NCBI RefSeq assembly: GCF_012726345.1
Contig: NZ_PTXN01000001.1
Coordinates: 522,654-586,653, forward strand
DNA from: Marinomonas sp. UCMA 3892
GTDB lineage: Bacteria; Pseudomonadota; Gammaproteobacteria; Pseudomonadales; Marinomonadaceae
DNA length: 64,000 nucleotides
Reading direction: 5' to 3'
Shown: positions 26,259 through 35,305 of the stretch, in pieces
Layout: the number at the start of each line of letters is the position of its first letter
Numbering within the stretch: the stretch's first letter is position 1
Position numbers and translations under genes: made by a program
The notes under the pieces: model-generated
The model's database searches: none
Told to the model about the DNA's origin: nothing
The model's input: the letters and a program-made list of their open reading frames with translations, nothing else

Positions 26259-27188
26259 CTAATTGTTCAGTAACGTCATTTTACTGTCTTTATAAAGCGT
26301 ACCTTTGTTTGCCATTAACACTAGCTCTTTTAGACTGAGAGCCGAAGAAGGTTGCATAGTTAGGCTCAGTTTTTCAGGCTGCATTAAAAACGTTAATAAT
26401 GTTTCGGCAACGTGTTTCGCTTCTTCCGAATCTGCTGGTGCAAGCCCCAATGCTTGGCTTGCGTATCTCAGACTGTTCGACTGATTTTCTGGTGAATCTC
26501 GCAAAACAGCCGATTGAGGAAACAGATGAGTGATTAATCCTGATTCTTCGTATTTCACCTCTAAAGAATGCAATTCAATGGCGTCACCATAGATGATGGG
26601 TAGCGCTTCAGGCTGGCCTAATGCAAACGATGCTAGTACGTCAGAACGTAGATCAGACATGACGATGCCATGATCCAATACGTTGATTTTAGAAGACAGA
26701 TCTAGCTTGCCAATACCCTTTATGTCTAGTTTGAATTGAGACGAGACTTTTTCACCCTCAATCTTGGAAGTAAAAGAGCCTTTACCAAGTAAGGTTTCAA
26801 TTCCACCTGCACGCATTAGGTGTCGTGTATCACGAGATAAGCTGTCGATTGGGCTTTCTTGAATCCAAAAATCCACATCTAAATCAGGGTATTTGATTGG
26901 GTAACTATTGAAAGAAATTCTAGCGAAGCGAAGCCATGGAGCATTCTCATTGCCAAAGCTGACATTTTCCAGGGAGGGCGTTAGAGTGAATGGATCAAGG
27001 TGAATGCTTTCATAATGGACAAAAGGCGCTAAACCAGATTGATTAAGCTGTTCTTGAATTTTGTCTTCGGCATATTGAGTCCCAAAACGCTGAACAAGAT
27101 AGATGATAAAAATTGCCATGCAAGACAGTAAAATAAAGTAGGTGATGGCTTTGCCAAGACCGTTTTGAAGCTTAGTTGAGATGTTCAA
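26259..27188 (-). CDS. Hypothetical membrane-anchored periplasmic protein (AsmA/DUF748-like character)
   Basis: 309 aa with one N-terminal membrane helix (about 13-32) and a periplasmic beta-rich region: HYESIHLDPFTLTPSLENVSFG, then alternating LDVD / FKLDIKGIGKLDLSSKI strands. That repetitive pattern is reminiscent of AsmA-like or DUF748 lipid-transfer proteins, but I do not recognise it firmly. The start is a TTG with AGGA seven bases upstream; no earlier ATG is available in frame. Confidence 0.6.
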   Translation of the reverse strand: MNISTKLQNGLGKAITYFILLSCMAIFIIYLVQRFGTQYAEDKIQEQLNQSGLAPFVHYESIHLDPFTLTPSLENVSFGNENAPWLRFARISFNSYPIKYPDLDVDFWIQESPIDSLSRDTRHLMRAGGIETLLGKGSFTSKIEGEKVSSQFKLDIKGIGKLDLSSKINVLDHGIVMSDLRSDVLASFALGQPEALPIIYGDAIELHSLEVKYEESGLITHLFPQSAVLRDSPENQSNSLRYASQALGLAPADSEEAKHVAETLLTFLMQPEKLSLTMQPSSALSLKELVLMANKGTLYKDSKMTLLNN

Positions 27189-27307
27189 TTTTAAATCCTA
27201 AATTTTAAACATGTTTCTGTGTTGGAATAAAACATGCAGGTATTATTAAGCAATGTCGCTGTCAAAAAGCGACCTATTCGGAACATTATCTAATAAAGGA
27301 CAATCGA

Positions 27308-28714
27308 ATGCAGTTTAAAAAAAGTGTCTTATTGGCAGTATTAGCAACGACGACTTTTTCAGCGCCATCATGGAGCGCCGAGTCTGTTGATTTGTTGATC
27401 AAAGACGCTACCGTTTTGACTATGGATAACAGTAAAACGCTCTATCACCATGGTGTTGTTGCGATTAAAGGAAATAAAATTTTCGCTGTAGGTGATGCGT
27501 CATTAGCAGCTCAATTTGATGCGAAAAAAGTGTTGGATGTGCAGGGCGATATCGTAATGCCAGGCTTAATAAATACTCATACCCACGTATCTATGACGGT
27601 TTTACGTTCTTTAGCAGATGATGTGCCAGACCGTTTGCATCGTTATATTTTCCCTCTGGAAAACAAGCTAATTACCCGTGATATGGTGCGTATTGGCGCT
27701 AATCTTGGCAATGTCGAGATGTTGCGTGGCGGTGTTACTACCTACGCCGATATGTATTATTTTGAAGATGAAGTCGCCAAAACCGTTGATCAAATCGGCA
27801 TGCGTGCTGTGCTTGGTGAGACTGTGATTAAATTTCCGGTCGCAGACGCTAAAAACGCCGAAGAAGGTATTAACTACGCGTTAAGATTCATTGAAGAATA
27901 CAAAGACCATCCGCGCATTACACCAGCGTTTGCGCCTCATGCTCCTTATACAAACACCACTGAAGTGTTGCAGCGAGTAGCTGAATTATCCAAAGAGAAA
28001 AACGTGCCGGTGCTGATCCATTTAGCCGAATCTCACACCGAGCAAGAAAAAATTGCCGAGCGAGCTGACGGTAAAAGCCCTGTTCAATATATGCATGATA
28101 TTGGTGCTTTGAATGATCACTTAGTTGGCGCTCATATGATTCTAGTAGACGATCATGATATTGAGCTTGTTAAAGAAAGTGGCATGGGCGTGGCGCATAA
28201 CATGAGCGCAAATATCAAGTCGGCGAAAGGTGTTTCGCCTGCTCTAAAAATGTATGACGAAGGCGTGAGAATTGGCTTAGGGACTGATGGCCCAATGTCT
28301 GGCAATAATCTAAGTACTATTGCTGAGTTTGGGCAGGTAGCTAAAGTCCATAAATTGGTTAACCAAGATCGTGCGGCTATGCCACCTATTAAAGTCATTG
28401 ATATGGCAACCATGGGTGCAGCAAAAGCGCTGCATATGGAAGATCGTGTTGGTTCATTAGAAGTTGGAAAATTAGCAGATATTATCGTCGTGGATACCAA
28501 GGCTCCGCATATGGTACCTATGTATAATCCTTACTCTGCCTTGGTTTATTCTGCTTATCCTAGCGATGTTCGACACAGTATAGTTGACGGCAAAATCCTT
28601 ATGGAAGACAAGAAAATACTCACCGTAGATGAAGCTGCGATTATTAAAGAAGCCGTGGAATACACTCAAATTGTGCGTGATACTGTGATAGCGAATGGTG
28701 ACGAAGTTCTATAG
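27308..28714 (+). CDS. Secreted amidohydrolase (MtaD/TRZ-ATZ-like deaminase)
   Basis: A 468-aa metal-dependent hydrolase of the amidohydrolase superfamily. Metal and catalytic residues are H91 and H93 in NTHTHVSM, HAPYT (H211), HLAESH (H238) and GTDGP (D327). The closest recognisable group is 5-methylthioadenosine/S-adenosylhomocysteine deaminase (MtaD) and related TRZ/ATZ enzymes. Unusually it starts with a classical signal peptide (MQFKKSVLLAVLATTTFS, cleavage near WSA), implying a periplasmic enzyme. It may scavenge external nucleosides or related amines; the substrate is not determined. Confidence 0.85.
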   Translation: MQFKKSVLLAVLATTTFSAPSWSAESVDLLIKDATVLTMDNSKTLYHHGVVAIKGNKIFAVGDASLAAQFDAKKVLDVQGDIVMPGLINTHTHVSMTVLRSLADDVPDRLHRYIFPLENKLITRDMVRIGANLGNVEMLRGGVTTYADMYYFEDEVAKTVDQIGMRAVLGETVIKFPVADAKNAEEGINYALRFIEEYKDHPRITPAFAPHAPYTNTTEVLQRVAELSKEKNVPVLIHLAESHTEQEKIAERADGKSPVQYMHDIGALNDHLVGAHMILVDDHDIELVKESGMGVAHNMSANIKSAKGVSPALKMYDEGVRIGLGTDGPMSGNNLSTIAEFGQVAKVHKLVNQDRAAMPPIKVIDMATMGAAKALHMEDRVGSLEVGKLADIIVVDTKAPHMVPMYNPYSALVYSAYPSDVRHSIVDGKILMEDKKILTVDEAAIIKEAVEYTQIVRDTVIANGDEVL

Positions 28715-28802
28715 ATACCTTTGCACGACTGCTGCTAGTCTTCGATCATGAGGCCGTGCACAGCTCTTTACTACTTCATAGTTCTTATTTTTTTATCTCG
28801 AG

Positions 28803-28846
28803 AAAACCTCTTTTTACCTCAAAAATAGAAAGAGGTTTTTTATTTT
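28803..28846 (+). terminator. Terminator after the amidohydrolase gene
   Basis: AAAACCTCTTT (28803-28813) pairs with AAAGAGGTTTT (28829-28839), 15-base loop, then a T-rich TTATTTT tail. Confidence 0.75.
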
Positions 28847-28952
28847 GGGCTTCTTTTATCCAATCGTTACGAGCACGCTGGGATATTCACGAAAAATGCG
28901 TACCATAGAGATAATTGACTAATATCCAGTCTGTATTTACAAGGAGCGCGTT

Positions 28953-30305
28953 ATTTCATCTTTGATTCCCTCGCAAGACGACTTATGGTTTTTGCCTTTA
29001 GGCGGCACCGGCGAGATCGGTATGAACATGAACCTTTATGGCCATGACGGGCAATGGTTGATGGTCGATTGCGGCGTTTCCTTTAACGAGCCATTGACGC
29101 CTGATGACCTGCGTACCTCCGAAATCGTTTGCGCTGATCCTAGTTTTATTGCCGAACAAAAAGAACGTTTAGCCGGCATCGTCATTACTCACGCCCATGA
29201 AGATCATGTGGGGGCTTTGCCTTTTTTGTGGCGACGTTTCAAATGTCCGGTTTACACCACGGCTTTTACTGCAGAAGTTTTGCGTCGTAAGTTGGTTCAA
29301 GTAGGCTTAACCGATCAAGTGCCGATTATCGAAGTGAAAGAAAACGAAACCAAAAAGATTGGCGTGTTTAATGTCAAATGGTTGGGATTGACTCACTCGG
29401 TTCCAGAACCTTATGCGATGACCATCGACACGCCTGCTGGTCGTGTCTTTCATACAGGTGATTGGAAAATCGATAAAAAGCCAATTTTGGGTGATGCGTT
29501 TTCTTCATCAGCGTTTAAGGCGTTAGCCAAAGAAAACATTCTCGCCATGGTGTGTGATTCAACCAACGCGCTAAAAGACGGTTTTTCGCCGTCTGAAAGC
29601 GATTGTTATCTGGGATTATTAAAAACCATTGAGGCAGAAAAGAATCGTGTTGTGGTGGGTTGTTTCAGCAGCAATGTCGCGCGTTTAGTGGCATTGGGGC
29701 AAGTCGCAAAAGCAACAGGTAGATACCTTGCCTTGATTGGAAGGTCGCTGACAAATATGGTTAGTGCTGCACGGGTGACAGGCCATTGGCCGGATGATTT
29801 ACCGATTATCGACGCTACGCATCTCGGCTATTTACCAAGAGAAGAAGTATTGGCTGTGGTCACAGGAAGCCAAGGGGAACCAAGGGCGACCTTGAACCGA
29901 TTGGCCGCCAATAATTGTTTTGATTTGAGTCTAGAAGCCGACGATTTGGTAATTTTTAGTTCCATGCGCATTCCCGGCAATGAGCAGGCCATAGACAGAT
30001 TAGCCGAGCAATTTAAAGGTCGGAAAATCCGCACCTTGCAAGCTCATGAAACCGACTTGACCATTCATGTGAGTGGCCATCCTTGCCGCGAAGAACTCAA
30101 ACAGCTTTATACTTGGGTGCAGCCGCAATTGGCGATTCCAGTTCATGGCGAGCCGAAACATTTGGATGCTAACGCTGACGTGGCGAAACTCAGCCATGTG
30201 CCGGATCAGTTAATCGGTCGAAATGGCGACTTATACCAGCTAGCGCCGAACGTTAGTATTCGACGTCAGCAAGTAAAAGTCGGTCGTATTGCGTTGCTCA
30301 GGTAA
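28953..30305 (+). CDS. RNase J-like metallo-beta-lactamase / beta-CASP protein
   Basis: About 447-450 aa. It has metal-binding motif HAHEDHVGALP near residue 75-86, a later HTGDWK, a beta-CASP region (VVGCFSSNVARL, GRSL) and the C-terminal PVHGE motif. It resembles RNase J/YkqC hydrolases; in gammaproteobacteria the family is less common and the role is not settled. Start: the first usual codon is a TTG at 28962, but the only ribosome site, AAGGAG at 28941-28946, is 15 bases from it and just 6 from an in-frame ATT at 28953. I give the ATT start with reservation. Confidence 0.85.
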   Translation: MSSLIPSQDDLWFLPLGGTGEIGMNMNLYGHDGQWLMVDCGVSFNEPLTPDDLRTSEIVCADPSFIAEQKERLAGIVITHAHEDHVGALPFLWRRFKCPVYTTAFTAEVLRRKLVQVGLTDQVPIIEVKENETKKIGVFNVKWLGLTHSVPEPYAMTIDTPAGRVFHTGDWKIDKKPILGDAFSSSAFKALAKENILAMVCDSTNALKDGFSPSESDCYLGLLKTIEAEKNRVVVGCFSSNVARLVALGQVAKATGRYLALIGRSLTNMVSAARVTGHWPDDLPIIDATHLGYLPREEVLAVVTGSQGEPRATLNRLAANNCFDLSLEADDLVIFSSMRIPGNEQAIDRLAEQFKGRKIRTLQAHETDLTIHVSGHPCREELKQLYTWVQPQLAIPVHGEPKHLDANADVAKLSHVPDQLIGRNGDLYQLAPNVSIRRQQVKVGRIALLR

Positions 30306-30336
30306 CGCTAAATAAAACGAATGACAAGGCGAGAAG

Positions 30337-31389
30337 CTACTTATCGAGTTCATTGAAAATCGGTGCAAACACGCTTTTCGCTGGTTTGCCAGGGATCTCC
30401 TTGGCTAGCCTTGGGACTAAATAACCTGGCAGCTCGGCAGCCACTTTCCCCATCAAGCGTTGAGCATCTTCGATTGAAATATCAAAGTGCGCCGCGCCTT
30501 CGACTGGATCTAACGTGAACATGTAGTAAGGCAAAATCCCAGCATCGAATACAGCTTCGCTCAAATTGACTTGAGCTTCTACCGAATCGTTGACGCCTTT
30601 TAATAGAACACCTTGATTGAGCAAGGTAACGCCCGTTCTTTTCAGCTTATAGGCTGCCTGAGCGAGCTCTTCGTCCATTTCATTGGCATGATTAATATGC
30701 CACACCATCACGATGTCGAGACGACTTGCTTTGATCCACGCTAGCATGTCATCGCAAACGCGAGATGGAATCACCACGGGCAAACGCGAGTGAATGCGTA
30801 GGCGTTTTATTTGTGGCAACGCATCAAGCTTGCGGACTTTATCGGCGAGTAAAGCGTCTTTCATCATCAAAGGATCACCGCCACTTAAGATCACTTCGTT
30901 GATTTGAGGATGGGCTTTTAAATAGTCGATTACCGAGTCCCACTCCGCTTGCGCTAGTTGATTGTCACCGTAAGGAAAATGACGACGGAAACAGTAACGA
31001 CAGTTTACTGCGCAAGTGCCAGTGGTAATAACCAACAAACGACGTTTGTATTTATGCACTATGGCTTTTTGTGGATTGTGTTCGGCTTCTTCTAATGGGT
31101 CTTTTGTGTAACCCACGACTTTTTGCATTTCAGCTGTACTAGGCAGAATTTGCAGCAGCAGAGGATCGTTAGGGTTGCCATATTCAATGCGCGACAAATA
31201 AGGTCGCGGCACCAGTAATTTGAAGCTCTGATGTGCTTCTATGCCTTGTTGAGCAAGACTTTTTGGCAGACCTAAGTGCTCAACCAGTTCTGGTAAGGAG
31301 GTTAGGGCCTGCGACAGGTGCTGCGACCAGCTTAAATTGTTCTTTGTTTGAATAGGGATCACGTCAAATATCTGCAAAATTGTGTTCAT
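30337..31389 (-). CDS. epmB: EF-P--(R)-beta-lysine ligation pathway: L-lysine 2,3-aminomutase EpmB
   Basis: A 350-aa radical SAM, PLP-dependent enzyme converting (S)-alpha-lysine to (R)-beta-lysine for EF-P modification. The iron-sulfur cluster motif is C126xxxC130xxC133 (CAVNCRYCFRRHF), followed by SGGDPLM. Length is typical of EpmB/YjeK, shorter than clostridial KamA. It is divergent from efp, the substrate gene, as in many gammaproteobacteria; the ligase epmA is about 10 kb away. Confidence 0.96.
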   Translation of the reverse strand: MNTILQIFDVIPIQTKNNLSWSQHLSQALTSLPELVEHLGLPKSLAQQGIEAHQSFKLLVPRPYLSRIEYGNPNDPLLLQILPSTAEMQKVVGYTKDPLEEAEHNPQKAIVHKYKRRLLVITTGTCAVNCRYCFRRHFPYGDNQLAQAEWDSVIDYLKAHPQINEVILSGGDPLMMKDALLADKVRKLDALPQIKRLRIHSRLPVVIPSRVCDDMLAWIKASRLDIVMVWHINHANEMDEELAQAAYKLKRTGVTLLNQGVLLKGVNDSVEAQVNLSEAVFDAGILPYYMFTLDPVEGAAHFDISIEDAQRLMGKVAAELPGYLVPRLAKEIPGKPAKSVFAPIFNELDK

Positions 31390-31439
31390 TTGGGTTATGA
31401 TTGCGCCAACTTATTTTGGCCTACTCGGCCAGTGGCTCT

Positions 31440-31520
31440 CAGAGATCTTTGCAAACGCTCTTTTTACTTGTCTATTTAACGGTTCTAAATGACATAAAAA
31501 GAAGTTTGCAGAGATCTTGG
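31440..31520. repeat. Imperfect inverted repeat in the epmB-efp divergent region
   Basis: CAGAGATCTTTGCAAAC (31440-31456) and GTTTGCAGAGATCTTGG (31504-31520) are inverted copies matching at 14 of 17 positions, 47 bases apart. They lie in the shared promoter region or the efp leader; the role is unknown. Confidence 0.5.
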
Positions 31521-31576
31521 GACTGACATGATACGCCAGTCAGAGCCTTTTCTCTAAAAATATACTGTGAGGATGT

Positions 31577-32152
31577 ATGGCTAATATTTCTACCAGCGAA
31601 ATGCGCAGCGGTTCTAAAGTAATGGTCGACGGCGATCCATGTGCGATTATCGATAACGAACACGTCAAACCAGGTAAAGGCCAAGCCTTTAACCGCATCA
31701 AGCTGCGTAACCTAAAAACTGGTCGTGTTTGGGAGCGTACTTTTAAATCTGGTGATACGCTAGAAACAGCTGACGTAATGGACACCGATATGGAGTACTT
31801 GTACACCGATGGCGAGTTCTGGCACTTCATGGCTGTAGATGGTTCTTTTGAACAACACGCAGCAGATGAAACAGCAGTAGGCGACACGATTAAGTGGCTG
31901 AAAGAGCAAGAAAAATACGTTGTAACTCTATACAACGGTGCGCCATTGGCGGTTGCTGCGCCTAACTTCATCGAACTTGAAGTAAAAGAAACGGATCCAG
32001 GTGTAAAAGGCGATACGGCTAACGGCGGTTCTAAGCCTGCTTTCTTGGTAACTGGCGCTATGGTTCGTGTACCACTGTTTATCAACATCGGTGAAGTTCT
32101 TCGTGTTGATACTCGTACTGGCGACTACGTTTCTCGCGCAACAGGAAAGTAA
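31577..32152 (+). CDS. efp: Translation elongation factor P
   Basis: 191 aa, three beta-barrel domains of EF-P. It relieves ribosome stalling at polyproline stretches. The beta-lysylated residue is Lys34 in the loop KPGKGQAF (31-38), matching the EpmA/EpmB-modified type, and both modifying enzymes are encoded in this window. A strong terminator follows the gene. Confidence 0.98.
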   Translation: MANISTSEMRSGSKVMVDGDPCAIIDNEHVKPGKGQAFNRIKLRNLKTGRVWERTFKSGDTLETADVMDTDMEYLYTDGEFWHFMAVDGSFEQHAADETAVGDTIKWLKEQEKYVVTLYNGAPLAVAAPNFIELEVKETDPGVKGDTANGGSKPAFLVTGAMVRVPLFINIGEVLRVDTRTGDYVSRATGK

Positions 32153-32177
32153 TTCCTGAATTTGCATAATTAATATG

Positions 32178-32213
32178 AAAGCCCCCGATAGGAAACTATC
32201 GGGGGCTTTTTTT
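32178..32213 (+). terminator. Terminator of efp
   Basis: A perfect 14-pair stem (32178-32191 with 32196-32209, core GCCCCCGATAG) closed by a GAAA tetraloop and followed by T7. Confidence 0.95.
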
Positions 32214-32330
32214 GCTTCGCTGTCCCGTCCTGAAATAGGTTATGCTTAGGCTTTTGGTTGGTCTGAATGGTTTAAGAGTAGTTATGAAATGAAAATTTAA
32301 GGTGCTTGGTAGGAAAAGCTAATTAAAAAA

Positions 32331-32372
32331 TTAAGAAGCTATGAGGAAGTGTTTCTCATCATAACTTCTTAA
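32331..32372 (-). terminator. Terminator of the serine hydrolase gene
   Basis: TTAAGAAG...CTTCTTAA with inner ATGAG/CTCAT pairing and one bulge. On the minus strand it is followed by ATTTTTTAA, and it sits just beyond the leftward stop codon. Confidence 0.65.
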
Positions 32373-32400
32373 TAAAAGGGAGGCCTATCAAAAATGCAGT

Positions 32401-33660
32401 TTAATTAGCAGGTTTCCATTTAGCTGCTTTATCAAAGAAGTTTAGTGTTTCAACTTCTGCTGCATCCATTTGGTCTTGAGGGAAATAGCTCGTTTTGACA
32501 ATGACAGTATTTTCATCTTGGTTCACGTAAATGAACTGACCTTGTAAGCCGATTGCTGAATAAGCATTTGTATTTGGCATGGTCCACCATTGGTAGCCGT
32601 ATCCACCTAATTTAGGGTCTTCTTTATCTACCGGGGCTGTTGATAATTTAACCCATTCTGGTGAAACAATTTGTTTGCCGTTGATCTTGCCGTTATGCAG
32701 CATCATTTGACCCACACGAGCAAAATCACGAACGGTTGCATTGAAGCCTGCGCCAGTGAATTCTCGTCCAACACCTGGCTGTCCATCCATGATGAAGAAG
32801 CCATTTGATTCAGCACCTATTGGCTCCCATAAATGTTGCTGCATGTAAGAGGCCACATTACTGCCATCGCTGACACGTTCAAGCAACAAGCCTAACACTG
32901 CCGTATCGATGGTTTTATAGGCTAAGAAAGTACCTGGTTTATGAAGGCGCTTGATGGTTTTTGCTGGCTCAACAAAGCGCGCTACGTTTTTAACTAAAGC
33001 CAAAATATGGTTCTTAGCTGCTATGCCTGGATTGGCAAAGTCATAACGCTCTTCGTAATCGACACCGGATTTCATGGCAAGTATTTGACGAATAGTCACG
33101 CCTTTATAGGCACCTTCAGATAATTCAGGTAGGTAAGTGGTGATATCGTCGTCTAATGATTTAATACGACCTTCTTCAAGGGCAACACCAACCAAGATAG
33201 AAACCATAGATTTGGTCATTGACCAAGCCATGAAGTGCGTATCTTGGTTGCTGTTGTTGCGATAGTTTTCATAGACGACTTTGTCGTCTTTAATAATGAT
33301 CATCGCATTGGTATAGGTTCTGTCTAAGAATTGCTCTGGTGTATAGTTGTTACCTTCATACTCGTAGGTAAAATCTAGTGGCTTATCATTGTGAACAAAT
33401 GGGGTGACGTTTCCTGAATGACCAACTTGGCGGGTTGTGAATAACGTATCCATTGAGCGAAATGTTAGCGTATTAACATCGCCATCGAGCATTGCCCAGC
33501 GTAAGTTTTGGATGGCAATAGGAACTTCAGATACTGGACCAATTCCCGCAACTATTGGGTCTACTTCTGATGCTGCGTGTGCAGCTATTGGGAGTAGAAC
33601 GATTGAAGATAGTAAGCTTGCGCCCATAAAACATTGCATGTTTTTTATTTTTGTTTGCAT
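32401..33660 (-). CDS. Secreted serine hydrolase (class C beta-lactamase / NylB-like fold)
   Basis: 419 aa with a signal peptide (cleavage near AHA, residue 29). The catalytic SxxK is S147-M-T-K150 in AWSMTKSMVS. The YxN-equivalent Tyr lies in FLAYKTIDT, and GGYGYQWW is near the C-terminus. The family includes class C beta-lactamases, esterases and 6-aminohexanoate-dimer hydrolase (NylB), and this sequence looks closest to the latter group rather than to true beta-lactamases. An 18-base dyad precedes it and a LuxR-type regulator gene lies directly upstream. Confidence 0.85.
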   Translation of the reverse strand: MQTKIKNMQCFMGASLLSSIVLLPIAAHAASEVDPIVAGIGPVSEVPIAIQNLRWAMLDGDVNTLTFRSMDTLFTTRQVGHSGNVTPFVHNDKPLDFTYEYEGNNYTPEQFLDRTYTNAMIIIKDDKVVYENYRNNSNQDTHFMAWSMTKSMVSILVGVALEEGRIKSLDDDITTYLPELSEGAYKGVTIRQILAMKSGVDYEERYDFANPGIAAKNHILALVKNVARFVEPAKTIKRLHKPGTFLAYKTIDTAVLGLLLERVSDGSNVASYMQQHLWEPIGAESNGFFIMDGQPGVGREFTGAGFNATVRDFARVGQMMLHNGKINGKQIVSPEWVKLSTAPVDKEDPKLGGYGYQWWTMPNTNAYSAIGLQGQFIYVNQDENTVIVKTSYFPQDQMDAAEVETLNFFDKAAKWKPAN

Positions 33661-33694
33661 GTCTGTCTCTCTCTCATTTTGATTAAAGTTTAAC

Positions 33695-33712
33695 TAGACA
33701 ATTGTTTGTCTA
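33695..33712. promoter_or_regulatory. Dyad operator before the serine hydrolase gene
   Basis: TAGACAA-TTGT-TTGTCTA is a perfect 7-base inverted repeat, 35 bases upstream of the hydrolase start. It is a candidate site for the neighbouring LuxR-type regulator. Confidence 0.6.
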
Positions 33713-33777
33713 TAAAACAAATAATGCTCAGTTCGCTTCAGCTTGTCATATCCCAAATAGGATAGACCAAACTATCA

Positions 33778-34950
33778 TTAGCTTATTTTTTGTGAGAAAG
33801 GCGTATTTTCTAGTTGGCTTACATGGGGAAGTATTGAAGACCACAGTATTTTTACTAGTTCTGGTTGGCGGGTGACTCCCATTTTTGAAAAAATACTTTT
33901 TAGTTGGATTCGTGCGGTGCCAACGGTTATGCCTTTTTCTATAGCGTATTCCGTCAACGAAAAACCATTTGCTAAAGCGCTCGCTAGTTTTACTTCTGCA
34001 GGTGTAAGGCTGAATAAGCGACCAATATTCTGCTCTGAAAGTATCACTTCATTATGGCTATTGGATAAAAATAGGGCAAAAGTGAGAGGCTGTTTGGATT
34101 GTATCAGGCCGACTGATATAGAAGACAAAATAGGGGTAAGTAGCAACTGTATTGGACTAGTTTGATGCTCCCCAATTCTAGCAAGAGGGTGAGATGTTAT
34201 TCCTGTAGGCGATTGTGTTTGGCGCAATAGCTGTATGAAAATGTTTCTGTCTGCCTTGTGTTCAAAGCGCAATTCGTTATCTATCAATTCTAGGTAATCT
34301 GATTCCGATATTATGGAAGCTGCACTGCTATTAAACCAGCTAACTTTGCCATACTGATTTATTAGCATGATCCCTGTGGTTAATTTATCTGTGATTTGTT
34401 TAATAATAGTATTGCTGCTCGATAGCGCCTGAAATTGATCATACAAAAGAATGGTTTGTTGTATATGAGGTGCAAGTTGCTGAAGTAATGATTCGCAGTT
34501 GTGGTCAAAGAGGCGCAAATCACCGTGTTTACGGTGAGCAATTAAGTTGAGATAGCGATTAGGAGAAATTTTCATTTCTAGGGAAATCGCCAATCCTAAT
34601 CCTGCCTTCGCGAGCCGCTCTTGGAAATCAATATATCGTGGACAGGAGTCAGAGAAGAGCTCTTCATCGCGGATTATGGCTGGGTATTCGCTAAAATCAT
34701 AATCTAGACGGGGATTATCAGAATTATTAACCCATTTATCGTGCAAGTCTGCATTTATAGTCGACTGGGAGTCGCGCATCAGCCAAATTTCAGATGGATT
34801 AGAGTTGTCCGATAGTTCGTGTATTTGAGCAGCAATGCTTTCCACTTCTAACTTTTCACGTAGCTCATCAAGAATACTTATCCATCGATTTGGGTGCTGT
34901 ACGCAACTATAAATCTTCGGTAAAAGTTGATTCAAAAAGCTTTCAATCAT
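33778..34950 (-). CDS. LuxR-type HTH transcriptional regulator
   Basis: 390 aa with a C-terminal LuxR/FixJ helix-turn-helix (LTPAEVKLASALANGFSLTEYAIEKGITVGTARIQLKSIFSKMGV) and an N-terminal PAS-like or uncharacterised sensor half; no receiver or acyl-homoserine-lactone domain is recognisable. A TTG at 34974 extends the frame, but GGAGG placed 6 bases before the ATG at 34950 decides the start. It probably controls the serine hydrolase immediately downstream. Confidence 0.85.
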   Translation of the reverse strand: MIESFLNQLLPKIYSCVQHPNRWISILDELREKLEVESIAAQIHELSDNSNPSEIWLMRDSQSTINADLHDKWVNNSDNPRLDYDFSEYPAIIRDEELFSDSCPRYIDFQERLAKAGLGLAISLEMKISPNRYLNLIAHRKHGDLRLFDHNCESLLQQLAPHIQQTILLYDQFQALSSSNTIIKQITDKLTTGIMLINQYGKVSWFNSSAASIISESDYLELIDNELRFEHKADRNIFIQLLRQTQSPTGITSHPLARIGEHQTSPIQLLLTPILSSISVGLIQSKQPLTFALFLSNSHNEVILSEQNIGRLFSLTPAEVKLASALANGFSLTEYAIEKGITVGTARIQLKSIFSKMGVTRQPELVKILWSSILPHVSQLENTPFSQKIS

Positions 34951-35254
34951 GATGGCCTCCGCGTTGTCAAACAACTAGGTGCCAGTATTTTCCTTAAAGA
35001 TGAATCAGTTCTCTATCAACAAGATGGCGACTGTATTTCCGTAAGTGTAGATCGATTTTAGGCACTTTGTTTATTATTTTTAGTTCGACCTTTCTAAAAC
35101 ATACCTCATGAAACTATTAAAGAGAAGTATTGTTTATAAAATAAACTATTTATATTTTTGATTATTATTTTTTATTACATCGATGTTTTTTTACCATAAA
35201 GGTAAGACATTGTTCCTGAATCGATTTTGCTGTTTTTAGATAGCGTGTATATGA
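34951..35254. other. Non-coding gap, no gene seen
   Basis: A 300-base AT-rich stretch between the LuxR gene and the DoxX terminator, presumably holding the LuxR promoter. I see no ORF, RNA gene or repeat in it. Confidence 0.5.
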
Positions 35255-35286
35255 AAAAGCTTCGATAGCGGACCATCGAAGCTTTT
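35255..35286 (-). terminator. Terminator of the doxX gene
   Basis: AAAAGCTTCGAT (35255-35266) pairs perfectly with ATCGAAGCTTTT (35275-35286), 8-base loop. On the minus strand a T-run (TTTTT) follows. Confidence 0.85.
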
Positions 35287-35305
35287 AAAGTAATGTATTA
35301 TTAGG

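Noticed and set aside
28715..28800. Small RNA between the amidohydrolase and its terminator
   Set aside because: Only short self-complementary stretches and no promoter; more likely a 3' untranslated region.
31540..32088. 182-aa frame opposite efp
   Set aside because: It is entirely antisense to a highly conserved gene, has low-complexity Ser/Val-rich composition and no ribosome site.
32401..33660. Beta-lactamase resistance gene
   Set aside because: Fold and SxxK match class C enzymes, but the sequence looks closer to NylB-like serine hydrolases and lacks a clear KTG box.
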